From: Ahniella sp.
Lineage (GTDB): Bacteria; Pseudomonadota; Gammaproteobacteria; Xanthomonadales; Ahniellaceae
Length of the DNA: 64,000 nt
Reading direction: 5' to 3'
Assembly (NCBI GenBank): GCA_016712105.1
Contig: JADJRU010000001.1
Coordinates: 124,001-188,000, forward strand
Shown: in pieces, positions 34,258 to 42,471 of the stretch
Numbering within the stretch: position 1 is the first letter of the stretch
Layout of the letters: every line of letters begins with the position of its first letter
Program-made: the position numbers and the translations under genes
The notes under the pieces: generated by a model
What the model was told of the DNA's origin: nothing
The model's database searches: none
The model's input: the letters and a program-made list of their open reading frames with translations, nothing else

Positions 34258-34708
34258 GCCGGTCGCTCCAGCAGGGTCGATCGGATCGTGGCGGGACTCC
34301 TGGCCTCGCGCAAGGCCCTGACCGCCGACTCGTCAGACAGAAGCTCGGCAATTTCGCCAAGCAGCTCCAGGTGCTCGGTATTGGCGTGCACCGGCACGAT
34401 GAGCCCAAAGTACAGGTCAACCGGCAGGCCATCCGGCGCGGCGAAGCTGACGGGGTACGGGTGCGAACAAAGGCCGCGCGGATCTCGGTCATTCCGGCAA
34501 CCCGCGCATGCGGCACCGCAACCCCGTTTCCAAGCGCCGTGGCGCCGGTCTGTTCACGCGCCAACAAGGCCGCGGCCAGCGTCTGCGCCTCGGCGGCACT
34601 GTGCGCCATCAAACCGGCCAGGATAGCCAGAACTTCGCGGGCATCTGCCGCTTGGGCGTCCAGGTCGATCCGTGCTTCGCTCAGGGCTTTCTGCAATCGT
34701 TTTGCCAT
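34254..34708 (-). pseudogene. ptsN: Nitrogen-type PTS EIIA PtsN (apparent frameshift)
   Basis: PtsN (EIIA-Ntr) takes phosphate from the PTS and regulates processes such as potassium uptake. The start frame has NGVAVPHARVAG with the phospho-His and runs to AAFVRTRTP. The rest of the family (VSFAAPDGLPVDLYFGLIVP to TIRSTLLERPA) is in the next frame and ends in TGA at 34254-34256. That TGA overlaps the hprK ATG, just as expected for the intact gene. The break is in ACCCCGTCAGC (about 34458), consistent with one lost C. A sequence error is the simplest explanation. Confidence 0.85.
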
Positions 34709-34734
34709 GTCAGCCTATTCCGTCCTGGCCGACA

Positions 34735-35865
34735 TCAGCGAAGGACCTTGAGCACGGGGTCGATCTGGGCATGCCGGTCCAATCGATCAGCCAATCGCTC
34801 GAGCTCATCGGCGAGTTCGTCGTGGGTAGCCCCGACAATGTTCGCGTGACCCACCTTGCGGCCGGCTCGCGGCGTTTTGCCGTAATCGTGAAAGTAACCA
34901 CGACGGTATTCGAGGATGGTCTCGCGGGCGGGCAGATCACCGACCCAGTTCAACATGACCGTGGGCGCCAGCAATTCGGTACTGCCCAGCGGCAAACCGA
35001 CCACGGCACGCAAGTGGTTCGCGAACTGGCAGGTCATGGCCCCTTGTTGGGTCCAGTGCCCGGAGTTGTGCACCCTCGGTGCCATTTCGTTGACCAGGAA
35101 TTCGCCACCGCCCAGATCAAACAGCTCGAGTGCAAACACGCCCACGTAATCGAGTTGGTGGGCCAACCGCTCCGCTGCCGCGAATGCCTTGTCGGCGAGC
35201 CCTTCAGGATCGGGCGCAGGCGCCAGGGATGCCGACAGGATGCCGCTGGCATGCCAGTTCTGTGTCAGCGGCCAGGCGCGGAATTCGCCTTGACGCGAAC
35301 GCACCGCGACCACCGAGACCTCACGCTGGAACGCCACGAACGCTTCGAGGATCAGCGGCGCATGGCCAAGTTCGGCAAATGCCGGCTCGATGTCGGCCGC
35401 TGAATACAGCCGGTACTGACCCTTGCCGTCGTAACCCAACCTGCGGGTCTTGAGGACACAGGGAAAGCCGATACGCGCCGTGGCAGCGCGCAGTTCTTCG
35501 AGATGTTCAACGGCCGCAAATTCGGCGGTGCCCATCCCGAGTTCGCGGAACAGGGTTTTTTCATGCAGACGATCCTGGGCCAGCGCGAGGGCTTTCGGAT
35601 TCGGAAACACCGGCAAACGTTCGGCGAGGAATCGCGCCGACTCGGCCGGCACGTTCTCGAAATCAAAGGTGGCGACATCGACTTCGGCAGCGAAGCGTTC
35701 CAGTGCGTCGCGATCGGTGTAGTCGGCCACGATCTGCGGCGCAAACTGCGCGGCACAGGCATCACGGCTGACATCGAGGATTCGGAATTGCAGGCCGAGT
35801 GGCGCACCGGCCAGCGCCATCATTCGCGCCAACTGCCCGCCGCCGAGGATGCCGACGCGCATCAT
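34735..35865 (-). CDS. purK: 5-(carboxyamino)imidazole ribonucleotide synthase PurK
   Basis: A 376-residue ATP-grasp enzyme of purine synthesis that carboxylates AIR using ATP and bicarbonate. GILGGGQLARMMALAGAPLG opens the pre-ATP-grasp fold. LKTRRLGYDGKGQ is the ATP-grasp loop and NEMAPRVHNSGHWTQ is the conserved substrate and metal segment. It overlaps purE by 4 bases and is co-transcribed with it. Confidence 0.95.
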   Translation of the reverse strand: MMRVGILGGGQLARMMALAGAPLGLQFRILDVSRDACAAQFAPQIVADYTDRDALERFAAEVDVATFDFENVPAESARFLAERLPVFPNPKALALAQDRLHEKTLFRELGMGTAEFAAVEHLEELRAATARIGFPCVLKTRRLGYDGKGQYRLYSAADIEPAFAELGHAPLILEAFVAFQREVSVVAVRSRQGEFRAWPLTQNWHASGILSASLAPAPDPEGLADKAFAAAERLAHQLDYVGVFALELFDLGGGEFLVNEMAPRVHNSGHWTQQGAMTCQFANHLRAVVGLPLGSTELLAPTVMLNWVGDLPARETILEYRRGYFHDYGKTPRAGRKVGHANIVGATHDELADELERLADRLDRHAQIDPVLKVLR

Positions 35866-36368
35866 GAGTCGCTCGGATCCGGCCGGCTCAGCACTTGTTC
35901 GGTCTGCAGGCGACGAAACTCGTCGACCGCCAGCGCAAATCGCGGTTCGGAGGTCCCGAGGATCGAGGTCGCCAACAGGGCCGCGTTGATCGCACCACTG
36001 GATCCGATCGCAAGGGTCCCGACCGGCACGCCGGCTGGCATCTGCACAATCGACAACAGGGAGTCGATGCCATTCAGGGATTTTGACTGCACCGGCACGC
36101 CAAGCACCGGCAGCCAGGTCTTTGCGGCGACCATCCCCGGCAAGTGTGCGGCGCCACCAGCGCCCGCAATGATCACCTTCAGGCCACGGGTGCGGGCCTC
36201 TTCGGCATACCGGAACAGCAGGTCGGGTGTCCGGTGTGCAGACACAACCCGCTGTTCGTAGGCGACCCCCAGTCGTTCGAGGGTGTCGCAGGCATGTTTC
36301 ATGGTCTCCCAGTCGGACCTTGATCCCATGATCACGCCAACCAACGGGGCTTTGTGCTGTGGACTCAT
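35862..36368 (-). CDS. purE: 5-(carboxyamino)imidazole ribonucleotide mutase PurE
   Basis: A 168-residue class I PurE, which moves the carboxyl group on N5-CAIR to give CAIR. The signature VIMGSRSDWETMKHACDTLE, the catalytic VSAHRTPDLLFRYAEEA and the IAGAGGAAHLPGMVAA loop are complete. First gene of the purEK operon. The gene is divergent from the small Trm112-like gene with about 60 bases between starts. Confidence 0.96.
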   Translation of the reverse strand: MSPQHKAPLVGVIMGSRSDWETMKHACDTLERLGVAYEQRVVSAHRTPDLLFRYAEEARTRGLKVIIAGAGGAAHLPGMVAAKTWLPVLGVPVQSKSLNGIDSLLSIVQMPAGVPVGTLAIGSSGAINAALLATSILGTSEPRFALAVDEFRRLQTEQVLSRPDPSDS

Positions 36369-36432
36369 TGCTTGGCCATGAAAATGATGGACGGGGACGC
36401 TATCTTAACCGCACAAATCATCGGAGTTCCCC

Positions 36433-36705
36433 ATGGCGTTGGATGCAAGATTCCTGTCCATCCTGACCTGCCCGGTCAACAAATTGCCCTTGCGCTTGGC
36501 CACCAAGGCCCAGCTTGGCTTCCTCAACCGGCACATTGCCGAGGGCCGCGTCCAGCGAAGTAATGGCCAACCAGTCACCGAACCGTGGACGGAGGCCCTG
36601 TTGCGCGAGGACGCGCAGGTGCTGTACTGCGTCGATGACGGCATCCCGGTCCTGCTGCCTGAAGAAGGCGTCGGCACCACGCAGTTCACGGATTTCCCGA
36701 AGTGA
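36433..36705 (+). CDS. Trm112-like/UPF0434 small protein
   Basis: A 90-residue Trm112-family protein, a small fold that in eukaryotes activates methyltransferases. It begins LDARFLSILTCPVNKLPLRL, one half of the usual zinc-binding signature, and ends with YCVDDGIPVLLPEEG, the family IPVLL motif. Bacterial copies often lack the full set of zinc Cys. The stop overlaps the nadC GTG. Its role is unknown. Confidence 0.88.
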   Translation: MALDARFLSILTCPVNKLPLRLATKAQLGFLNRHIAEGRVQRSNGQPVTEPWTEALLREDAQVLYCVDDGIPVLLPEEGVGTTQFTDFPK

Positions 36706-37559
36706 CCGAAGCTGCCTTGCCGGAAGCGGACCTGATCGAGTCGGATGTGCGCCGGGCGCTTGCCGAAGACATCGGCAGTGGTGACCTGACCGCCCAACTG
36801 CTGCCGGCCGACGAAACCGCAGTGGCGCGCGTCTTGACGCGTGAGCCGGCGGTCCTGTGTGGCCAGGCTTGGGCAGAAGCCTGTTTCCGGCAACTGGATG
36901 CCTCGGTGGATGTCCGCTGGCTGTGTGCGGAAGGGGCTGATCTGGCGGCCAACACCGTGTTTCTCGAGGTCCGCGGCCCGGTGCGGGCGCTGGTCAGCGC
37001 CGAACGCTGCGCGCTGAACTTCCTGCAGACCCTGATGGCAACGGCCACGGTGGCGCGCCAGTATGCCCAGGCCGTGGCCGGCACCCAGACGCGCATTCTC
37101 GATACGCGCAAGACCCTGCCCGGACTCCGTCAAGCCCAGAAATACGCTGTTCGCGTCGGCGGGGCCAGCAATCATCGAGTCGGCCTGTTCGATGCCGTGC
37201 TGATCAAGGAAAATCATATCGCCGCAGCCGGATCAATCGCCGCAGCCATTCGGCGCGCCCGCGAATTGGCGGGGACACGTCTGGTCGAAATCGAAGTGGA
37301 GTCGCTGGCCGAACTCGATGCAGCCCTGGCCGAACGGCCCGACCGCATCATGCTCGACGAGTTTTCGCGCGAAGATCTGGTCGAGGCCGTGGCGCGAACG
37401 CGTGGCCGGGTTGCCCTCGAAGTGTCCGGCAGCATGACGTTCGAGCGGATCGCCGACGTCGCCGCGCTCGGCGTCGACTTCATTTCGGTCGGTGCCTTGA
37501 CCAAACATGTTCGCGCGATCGACTTGTCGATGCGGCTGGAGCGCACGGATCGGCCGTGA
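36702..37559 (+). CDS. nadC: Quinolinate phosphoribosyltransferase (decarboxylating)
   Basis: A 285-residue NadC, which makes nicotinate mononucleotide from quinolinate and PRPP in NAD synthesis. Characteristic segments are EDIGSGDLTAQLLPA, ERCALNFLQTLMATAT, ILDTRKTLPGLR, NHRVGLFDAVLIKENHI and MLDEFSREDLVEAV. GTG start at 36702 overlaps the preceding stop (GTGA), giving translational coupling. Its own stop overlaps the next GTG in the same way. Confidence 0.96.
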   Translation: MTEAALPEADLIESDVRRALAEDIGSGDLTAQLLPADETAVARVLTREPAVLCGQAWAEACFRQLDASVDVRWLCAEGADLAANTVFLEVRGPVRALVSAERCALNFLQTLMATATVARQYAQAVAGTQTRILDTRKTLPGLRQAQKYAVRVGGASNHRVGLFDAVLIKENHIAAAGSIAAAIRRARELAGTRLVEIEVESLAELDAALAERPDRIMLDEFSREDLVEAVARTRGRVALEVSGSMTFERIADVAALGVDFISVGALTKHVRAIDLSMRLERTDRP

Positions 37560-38023
37560 CCGAGAACCCTTACGCTGCCCCACGCGCCGAATTGCTGACC
37601 GAACCCGAGGCGATCGGTGCGTTGTACTCATATCTTCAGGTCGGTACAGCCGCGTTGTTGGGTGGACCCTTCGTGGCGATGTGGATGCTGCGCAGCAATT
37701 TCCTCGAGCTCCGACGCGACACGCTCGCACACGCCACATTGTGGTCGGGCCTGATCCTGAGTTGCCTCTGGTTGCTGCTGGTCATCATGTTGCCGAAGGC
37801 CATACCGGTCTTTCTGTTTCCAATGGCCCAAGGCGGCATCGCCGGTTACCTCGCTTACGAATTCCATGAAAAAGACCCGCGTCGGCCGGTCGCAGAACAC
37901 CTCAGGTTGAAGAACAATGGTCTGGTTCTGGCACTGGTGCTGGCCGGAGCTGCAGCCGCGATGGTCGTGATGTTCGGGCTCCTGATGCTGCTCCTGGGAA
38001 CCGGCTACTGGACGATGTCCTGA
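37556..38023 (+). CDS. NPYxxPxAEL-type membrane protein, first of a tandem pair
   Basis: A 155-residue integral membrane protein of unknown function. The N-terminus NPYAAPRAELL is a short motif shared with many proteobacterial membrane proteins. Four hydrophobic stretches follow (about 28-45, 62-80, 82-100, 125-150). LGGPFVAMWMLRSNFLEL lines up with the next gene's FGGPLALMYTIRSNELCL, so the two are paralogues. GTG start overlaps the nadC stop. Confidence 0.75.
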   Translation: MTENPYAAPRAELLTEPEAIGALYSYLQVGTAALLGGPFVAMWMLRSNFLELRRDTLAHATLWSGLILSCLWLLLVIMLPKAIPVFLFPMAQGGIAGYLAYEFHEKDPRRPVAEHLRLKNNGLVLALVLAGAAAAMVVMFGLLMLLLGTGYWTMS

Positions 38024-38024
38024 C

Positions 38025-38489
38025 ATGGATAACCCCTACCAGCCCCCCAAGGCCGAATTGAGTGAGCCACCCATGGTGGTGACCGAAGACCCGGGCGATC
38101 TGTTCCGGCCCTGGCAAACGGCAATCTGTGGCCTGTTCGGTGGTCCGTTGGCGTTGATGTACACCATCCGCAGCAACGAGTTGTGCCTGGGAGATTCCCG
38201 GCGGGCGAACCTGACGCTCTATATCGGCATTGCCCTGATCGGCATCCTGGTGCCGATCACCGGCCGGGTTTCGAATCCGTTTCTGGTTGGTCTGGAACAC
38301 CTCACGATCACCGCACTCGGCGCCGTTTGGGTATGGCGTCGGCAAATGGCTCGTGCAGGTCAGCTGTTCGGCACGGAGTTGCCGGCTCACAGTTGGCCGA
38401 CCCTCGTGATCGTCATCCTGGCCAGCATCGGTGCCAGCATGATCCTCGCCTGGATTGTCGGCATTGTCCTTGCGGCAACCGGGTTCTAG
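38025..38489 (+). CDS. NPYxxPxAEL-type membrane protein, second of a tandem pair
   Basis: A 154-residue membrane protein that is a diverged paralogue of the preceding gene. It opens MDNPYQPPKAELSEPP, shares the GGPxAxxxxxRSN segment and has four predicted membrane helices. It starts one base after the upstream stop. The function is unknown. The pair rides behind nadC in one coupled operon but has no obvious link to NAD synthesis. Confidence 0.75.
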   Translation: MDNPYQPPKAELSEPPMVVTEDPGDLFRPWQTAICGLFGGPLALMYTIRSNELCLGDSRRANLTLYIGIALIGILVPITGRVSNPFLVGLEHLTITALGAVWVWRRQMARAGQLFGTELPAHSWPTLVIVILASIGASMILAWIVGIVLAATGF

Positions 38490-38538
38490 AAGACCGTTGA
38501 AACGCGTCCAAAGAAGCGGATTTTAACCGCCACTCGGA

Positions 38539-39675
38539 TCAGGTCATGCCTTCCAGCCGCATCGGCCCCTCACCATCCGATCCGACATTGTGGATCGCCA
38601 AGCCGGGCTGTGGCCCCTGCAGCCGAATCCGCAACGACAGGTCGGTCCGTGAATCAGCGTGCGCCAGTGCTTCCTGATAGGTAATGCGTCCGCTCGCGTA
38701 GAGTTGGTACAGGGACTCGTCGAACGTCTGCATGCCGTGCTGCTCGCCCTGCTTCATGGCTTCGCGGACTGCAGCAATTTCGCCCTTGGCGATCAGATCC
38801 GCCACGAAGGCCGTGCCCATGAGGATCTCGACGGCCGGCACGCGCTTTTGGTTGATGCCACGCAAGAGTCGTTGTGACACCACGGCGCGGAGATTCAGCG
38901 ACAGGTCGATCAGCAACTGATGATGTGCCGTCTCGGGGAAAAAATTGATGATGCGATCGAGGGTTTGATTGGCGTTGTTGGCATGCAGCGTCGACAGGCA
39001 AAGGTGGCCCGTTTCGGCATAACTGATGGCCGCCTGCATGGTTTCCCGGTCCCGGATTTCGCCGATCATGATGACGTCCGGCGCTTCGCGCATGGCGTTT
39101 TTCAGCGCGTTCGCGTAACTCATCGTATCCAGGCCGACCTCACGCTGATCGACCATGGACTTTTTGTGTTCGTGGACATACTCGATCGGTTCTTCGACCG
39201 TCAGGATATGACCAGTCCGGACACTGTTCCGGTAATCGATCATCGAGGCGAGCGTGGTCGACTTGCCGGAACCGGTCGAGCCCACCACCAGCACAAGACC
39301 GCGCGGAATCATGATCAATTCATGCAGCACCGTCGGCAAGTTCAATTCCTGCAGGGACGGAATATGGTTCGTGATGTAGCGCAGCGCCAAAGCCAGTTCA
39401 CCGCGCTGCCGATACACATTCACGCGGAACCGACCGATCGTCGGCATGCCCAATGCCAGGTTCATCTCCAGCGTCGCTTCGAACTCGCGCTGCTGGTGTT
39501 CGTTCATCACGGAGTACGCCAGCTTGTGCAGCGATTCCGAGTCCAGTGGCGGCTCGGACAGAGGCAAGGTCTCACCATCGATCTTGATGTTCGGCGGTGC
39601 GCCGACAGTCAAGAACAGATCGGATGCGTTCTTGTTGGCCATCAACCGGAGATACGGCGTCAGATCGGCGCTCAT
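38539..39675 (-). CDS. pilU: Type IV pilus retraction ATPase PilU
   Basis: A 378-residue PilT-like hexameric ATPase that helps retract type IV pili. The Walker A motif is VVGSTGSGKSTTLASMIDYR. The Asp box TVEEPIEYVHEHKKSMVDQR, Walker B VIMIGEIRDRETM and the His box LCLSTLHANNA are complete. Length and the family C-terminus favour PilU over PilT. ATG 39675 has AGGGAG upstream. pilT is not adjacent here, although the two often are neighbours. Confidence 0.9.
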   Translation of the reverse strand: MSADLTPYLRLMANKNASDLFLTVGAPPNIKIDGETLPLSEPPLDSESLHKLAYSVMNEHQQREFEATLEMNLALGMPTIGRFRVNVYRQRGELALALRYITNHIPSLQELNLPTVLHELIMIPRGLVLVVGSTGSGKSTTLASMIDYRNSVRTGHILTVEEPIEYVHEHKKSMVDQREVGLDTMSYANALKNAMREAPDVIMIGEIRDRETMQAAISYAETGHLCLSTLHANNANQTLDRIINFFPETAHHQLLIDLSLNLRAVVSQRLLRGINQKRVPAVEILMGTAFVADLIAKGEIAAVREAMKQGEQHGMQTFDESLYQLYASGRITYQEALAHADSRTDLSLRIRLQGPQPGLAIHNVGSDGEGPMRLEGMT

Positions 39676-39771
39676 CGGCAACTCCCTGAATTCTTGCCGC
39701 CATTGTGTGCCGAACCGCTGCGGTTGTCATGACTTCAGTCAAAACGAATGATTCAGACCGGCACCGCCCCG

Positions 39772-41151
39772 TTACACCACCGGCGGGAACCGCACCGTGA
39801 ATCGTGCACCACCCAGCTCTTCCGACTGATCGATCGTCAACTCGCCGCGATAACTGCGCACGATGTCGGTGACGATCGACAGCCCAATGCCGTGACCCTG
39901 CACGCGCTCATCCCCGCGCACACCACGTTTCAGCAACTGCTCGCTCTTTTCGTCGGGAATACCCGGGCCGTTGTCTTCCACCAGCACGGTCAAACCCGGC
40001 CGTCGGGCGCCCGGCGGGCGCTGCTGGCTGATGGTCAGCAGGACACGGCCTTTGGCCCACTTGAATGCGTTTTCGAGCAGGTTGCCGAGCAGTTCGAGCA
40101 AATCACCCTGTTCACCATAAAAACGAACATCGGGTTCGATCTCGAACTCGCACAAGACACCTTGTGCGGCATAGACTTTTTCGAGACTGCTGACGATCGA
40201 CTCGGCATGGGCCTCGATCGGGACCGGCGCCGAATACGTGCTGTGCCCGGATGCAGCGGCACGCGCCAACTGATAGGCGACAATCTCGTCCATGCGCCGG
40301 ACCTGATCGGCCAGCACGTCCCGCTGTGCGGTCTCGAGTTCACCTGGCTCGTCCAGCGTGGAGCGAATCACTGCCAGCGGTGTCTTCAGCGAGTGCGCCA
40401 GATCACCGAGCGTGTTGCGGTAACGTGTGCGCTGCTCGCGTTCATTGCCGATCACATCGTTGATCGACCGCGTGAGAGGCTTGAGCTCCCGCGGATATCG
40501 ATCCGGCAAGGCTTCCTGCTCACCACGCTCGACGCGGGCCAGGTCATTCGACACCTGCCGGAGTGGGCGCAGGCTCCACCGCAACATCAGCAACTGCACC
40601 AGAAACAGCACCAGCGCGGCGGTACCCAGATACGCCATCAACGTGGTCCGATAGACGTTGATCTGCCGACGAAGTGCCGATTCGTGCTCGGCGACATGAA
40701 ACGTCAAGCGGACTTCCTTGCCATCCGGCTGTTCCCAGGCCACACCTTGGGAGAACACGTAGACGCCCCCCACGTTGCTCGCGAGTGGCCCCTCGAAACT
40801 GGTGCGGCCGGGATCCAGCGTCTGCTCGAACGGCAAGTCGCGACCCAAGGCGGACGGCGAGCGCCAACCCACCTGCTCACCACTGACGCCGGCATAGAGC
40901 CCGGACTGAGGGCGTTCGAAACGTGGCTCCGGCGCCACCTCGGGCAAGATCAGCTCACCCTTGACGGTGAGATCGGAACCCGAGAGATAACTCCAGACAT
41001 AACCCTGAAGGCGATCGCGCATGGCCTGCGTCAGGCTCTTGCGGTAGGCCTGGTCAAGCGCATAACCCGTGGCACCGAGGAACGTGGCCAGCGCGATGCT
41101 GGCCGTCCACAACAGGCGGGTCTGCAGGGAGAGGGATCGCCGAGCCGCCAC
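39772..41151 (-). CDS. phoQ: Sensor histidine kinase PhoQ
   Basis: A 459-residue inner-membrane sensor kinase. Two membrane helices (about 14-32 and 172-190) flank a periplasmic sensor domain. HAMP and dimerisation regions follow with the phospho-acceptor His in LGDLAHSLKTPLAVI. The ATPase has the N box (LLENAFKWAKG), VEDNGPGIPDE and GHGIGLSIV. It pairs with the PhoP gene upstream by 19 bases. In Xanthomonas PhoPQ responds to divalent cations and controls envelope and virulence genes. The exact stimulus here is inferred. Confidence 0.88.
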   Translation of the reverse strand: MAARRSLSLQTRLLWTASIALATFLGATGYALDQAYRKSLTQAMRDRLQGYVWSYLSGSDLTVKGELILPEVAPEPRFERPQSGLYAGVSGEQVGWRSPSALGRDLPFEQTLDPGRTSFEGPLASNVGGVYVFSQGVAWEQPDGKEVRLTFHVAEHESALRRQINVYRTTLMAYLGTAALVLFLVQLLMLRWSLRPLRQVSNDLARVERGEQEALPDRYPRELKPLTRSINDVIGNEREQRTRYRNTLGDLAHSLKTPLAVIRSTLDEPGELETAQRDVLADQVRRMDEIVAYQLARAAASGHSTYSAPVPIEAHAESIVSSLEKVYAAQGVLCEFEIEPDVRFYGEQGDLLELLGNLLENAFKWAKGRVLLTISQQRPPGARRPGLTVLVEDNGPGIPDEKSEQLLKRGVRGDERVQGHGIGLSIVTDIVRSYRGELTIDQSEELGGARFTVRFPPVV

Positions 41152-41170
41152 GGGGCGCGCCGGATTCCGC

Positions 41171-41851
41171 TCAGAGGTTGCGCGGAATCGCGAAGCGATA
41201 ACCGCGACCGCGAACGGTCTCGATCGGCTTCAGCGCATTGTCGGGATCGAGCTTGCGACGCAGGCGCCCGACGAACACTTCCAGCACGTTCGAGTCGCGG
41301 TCGAAGTCCTGCTGGTAGATGTGCTCGGTGAGATCGGCTTTCGAAACCAGTTCGCCGGCATGCAGCATCAGGTATTCGAGCACCTTGTATTCGTAGGTGG
41401 TCAGCTCAACCGTACTGCCGGCCACCGTGACCGATTGTGCCGTGGTGTCGAGCACGATCGGGCCACATTCCAGCTGCGGCTTGCTCCAGCCCATGGACCG
41501 GCGCATCAGCGCATTCAGGCGCGCCATCAGTTCCTCGACATGAAACGGCTTGACGAGATAGTCGTCGGCACCGGTCTTGAGGCCTTCGACCTTGTCTTGC
41601 CAGCTGCCGCGGGCGGTGAGGATCAGGATCGGATACTTGCGATCGGCGGCACGCAGTTTCTTGATCAACTCCATGCCACTCAGCTTTGGCAATCCGAGAT
41701 CGATCACCGCCACGTCGAACGGCATCTCGCGGCCCAGGTACAGGCCTTCTTCGCCGTCACCGGCGGTATCGACCGCATAACCTTCCCGTTTCAGCCGCGC
41801 TGCCAGGGTTTCACGAAGGGGGGCTTCATCTTCAACCAGCAGTACACGCAT
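41171..41851 (-). CDS. phoP: OmpR-family response regulator PhoP
   Basis: A 226-residue two-domain regulator. The receiver has the acidic pair (EDE), Asp51 in VAVIDLGLPKLSG and the Lys in LVKPFHVEEL. The winged helix ends with VFVGRLRRKLDPDN and VRGRGYRFAIP, as in PhoP. It overlaps the PepSY gene stop (TGATG at 41849-41853) and precedes phoQ, so all three are coupled. It probably autoregulates the operon. Confidence 0.92.
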   Translation of the reverse strand: MRVLLVEDEAPLRETLAARLKREGYAVDTAGDGEEGLYLGREMPFDVAVIDLGLPKLSGMELIKKLRAADRKYPILILTARGSWQDKVEGLKTGADDYLVKPFHVEELMARLNALMRRSMGWSKPQLECGPIVLDTTAQSVTVAGSTVELTTYEYKVLEYLMLHAGELVSKADLTEHIYQQDFDRDSNVLEVFVGRLRRKLDPDNALKPIETVRGRGYRFAIPRNL

Positions 41852-42357
41852 CAACGTTGCTCCTCGGAATGATTGGGGCTCTCGGGCTGTTCAAGTTGAA
41901 CGGTCTTGACCCGGCCGTCCGGCGTCAGGACCTTGACCCTGTATACATCCTGGCCACGGTGGCGCATGCGGTCGGCAGACAGGATTTTGCCGCCATGTTG
42001 CGCCTGGACCTGCTCGACAGCCCGGTTCAAGTCGGAATCCACACGCTCCGACCCTTCCGACCGCCGGTCGATGGCGGATCGGCGCGTGTCGACCTCGCCA
42101 TATCGGATCGCACGTGGATCACGGCGTTCGAATACAGGCGATCGATTGGACTGGGCCGAATCGGTTTGTCCCGGCCGCAGCCGCGGCGCAAAGCGCTCGT
42201 TGCGCTCACTGGGCAAACGCGGCACGTCGTTGCGCGGCATTCGGGGCGACGACAGAGGCGCGCCCATGCCCGGCTCGGTTTCGACCGGCTCAGCCTGTGC
42301 CCATGCCGCCGAGGTCGGCAGCAGAAGCAGAAGGATGATGATCGGGAACAGGCGCAT
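41851..42357 (-). CDS. PepSY-domain-like periplasmic protein ahead of phoPQ
   Basis: A 168-residue exported protein with a signal peptide (MRLFPIIILLLLLPTSAAWA). A long polar, arginine- and proline-rich linker is followed by a C-terminal PepSY-like domain: LNRAVEQVQAQHGGKILSAD and VYRVKVLTPDGRVKTVQL. PepSY domains often inhibit or sense envelope proteases. As first gene of the phoPQ operon it may act as a periplasmic accessory for PhoQ, which is inference. Translational coupling to phoP is clear. Confidence 0.8.
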   Translation of the reverse strand: MRLFPIIILLLLLPTSAAWAQAEPVETEPGMGAPLSSPRMPRNDVPRLPSERNERFAPRLRPGQTDSAQSNRSPVFERRDPRAIRYGEVDTRRSAIDRRSEGSERVDSDLNRAVEQVQAQHGGKILSADRMRHRGQDVYRVKVLTPDGRVKTVQLEQPESPNHSEEQR

Positions 42358-42471
42358 GGTTCCGGAGTCTAACGTGGCCCCGGGGTGGGACAGTAGCCCG
42401 CAGCATGAAGGCTACTGATTGAATCCCACCTTAAGATCGATGTGAACAACCCGTGGCGACGTTGGCTCAGT

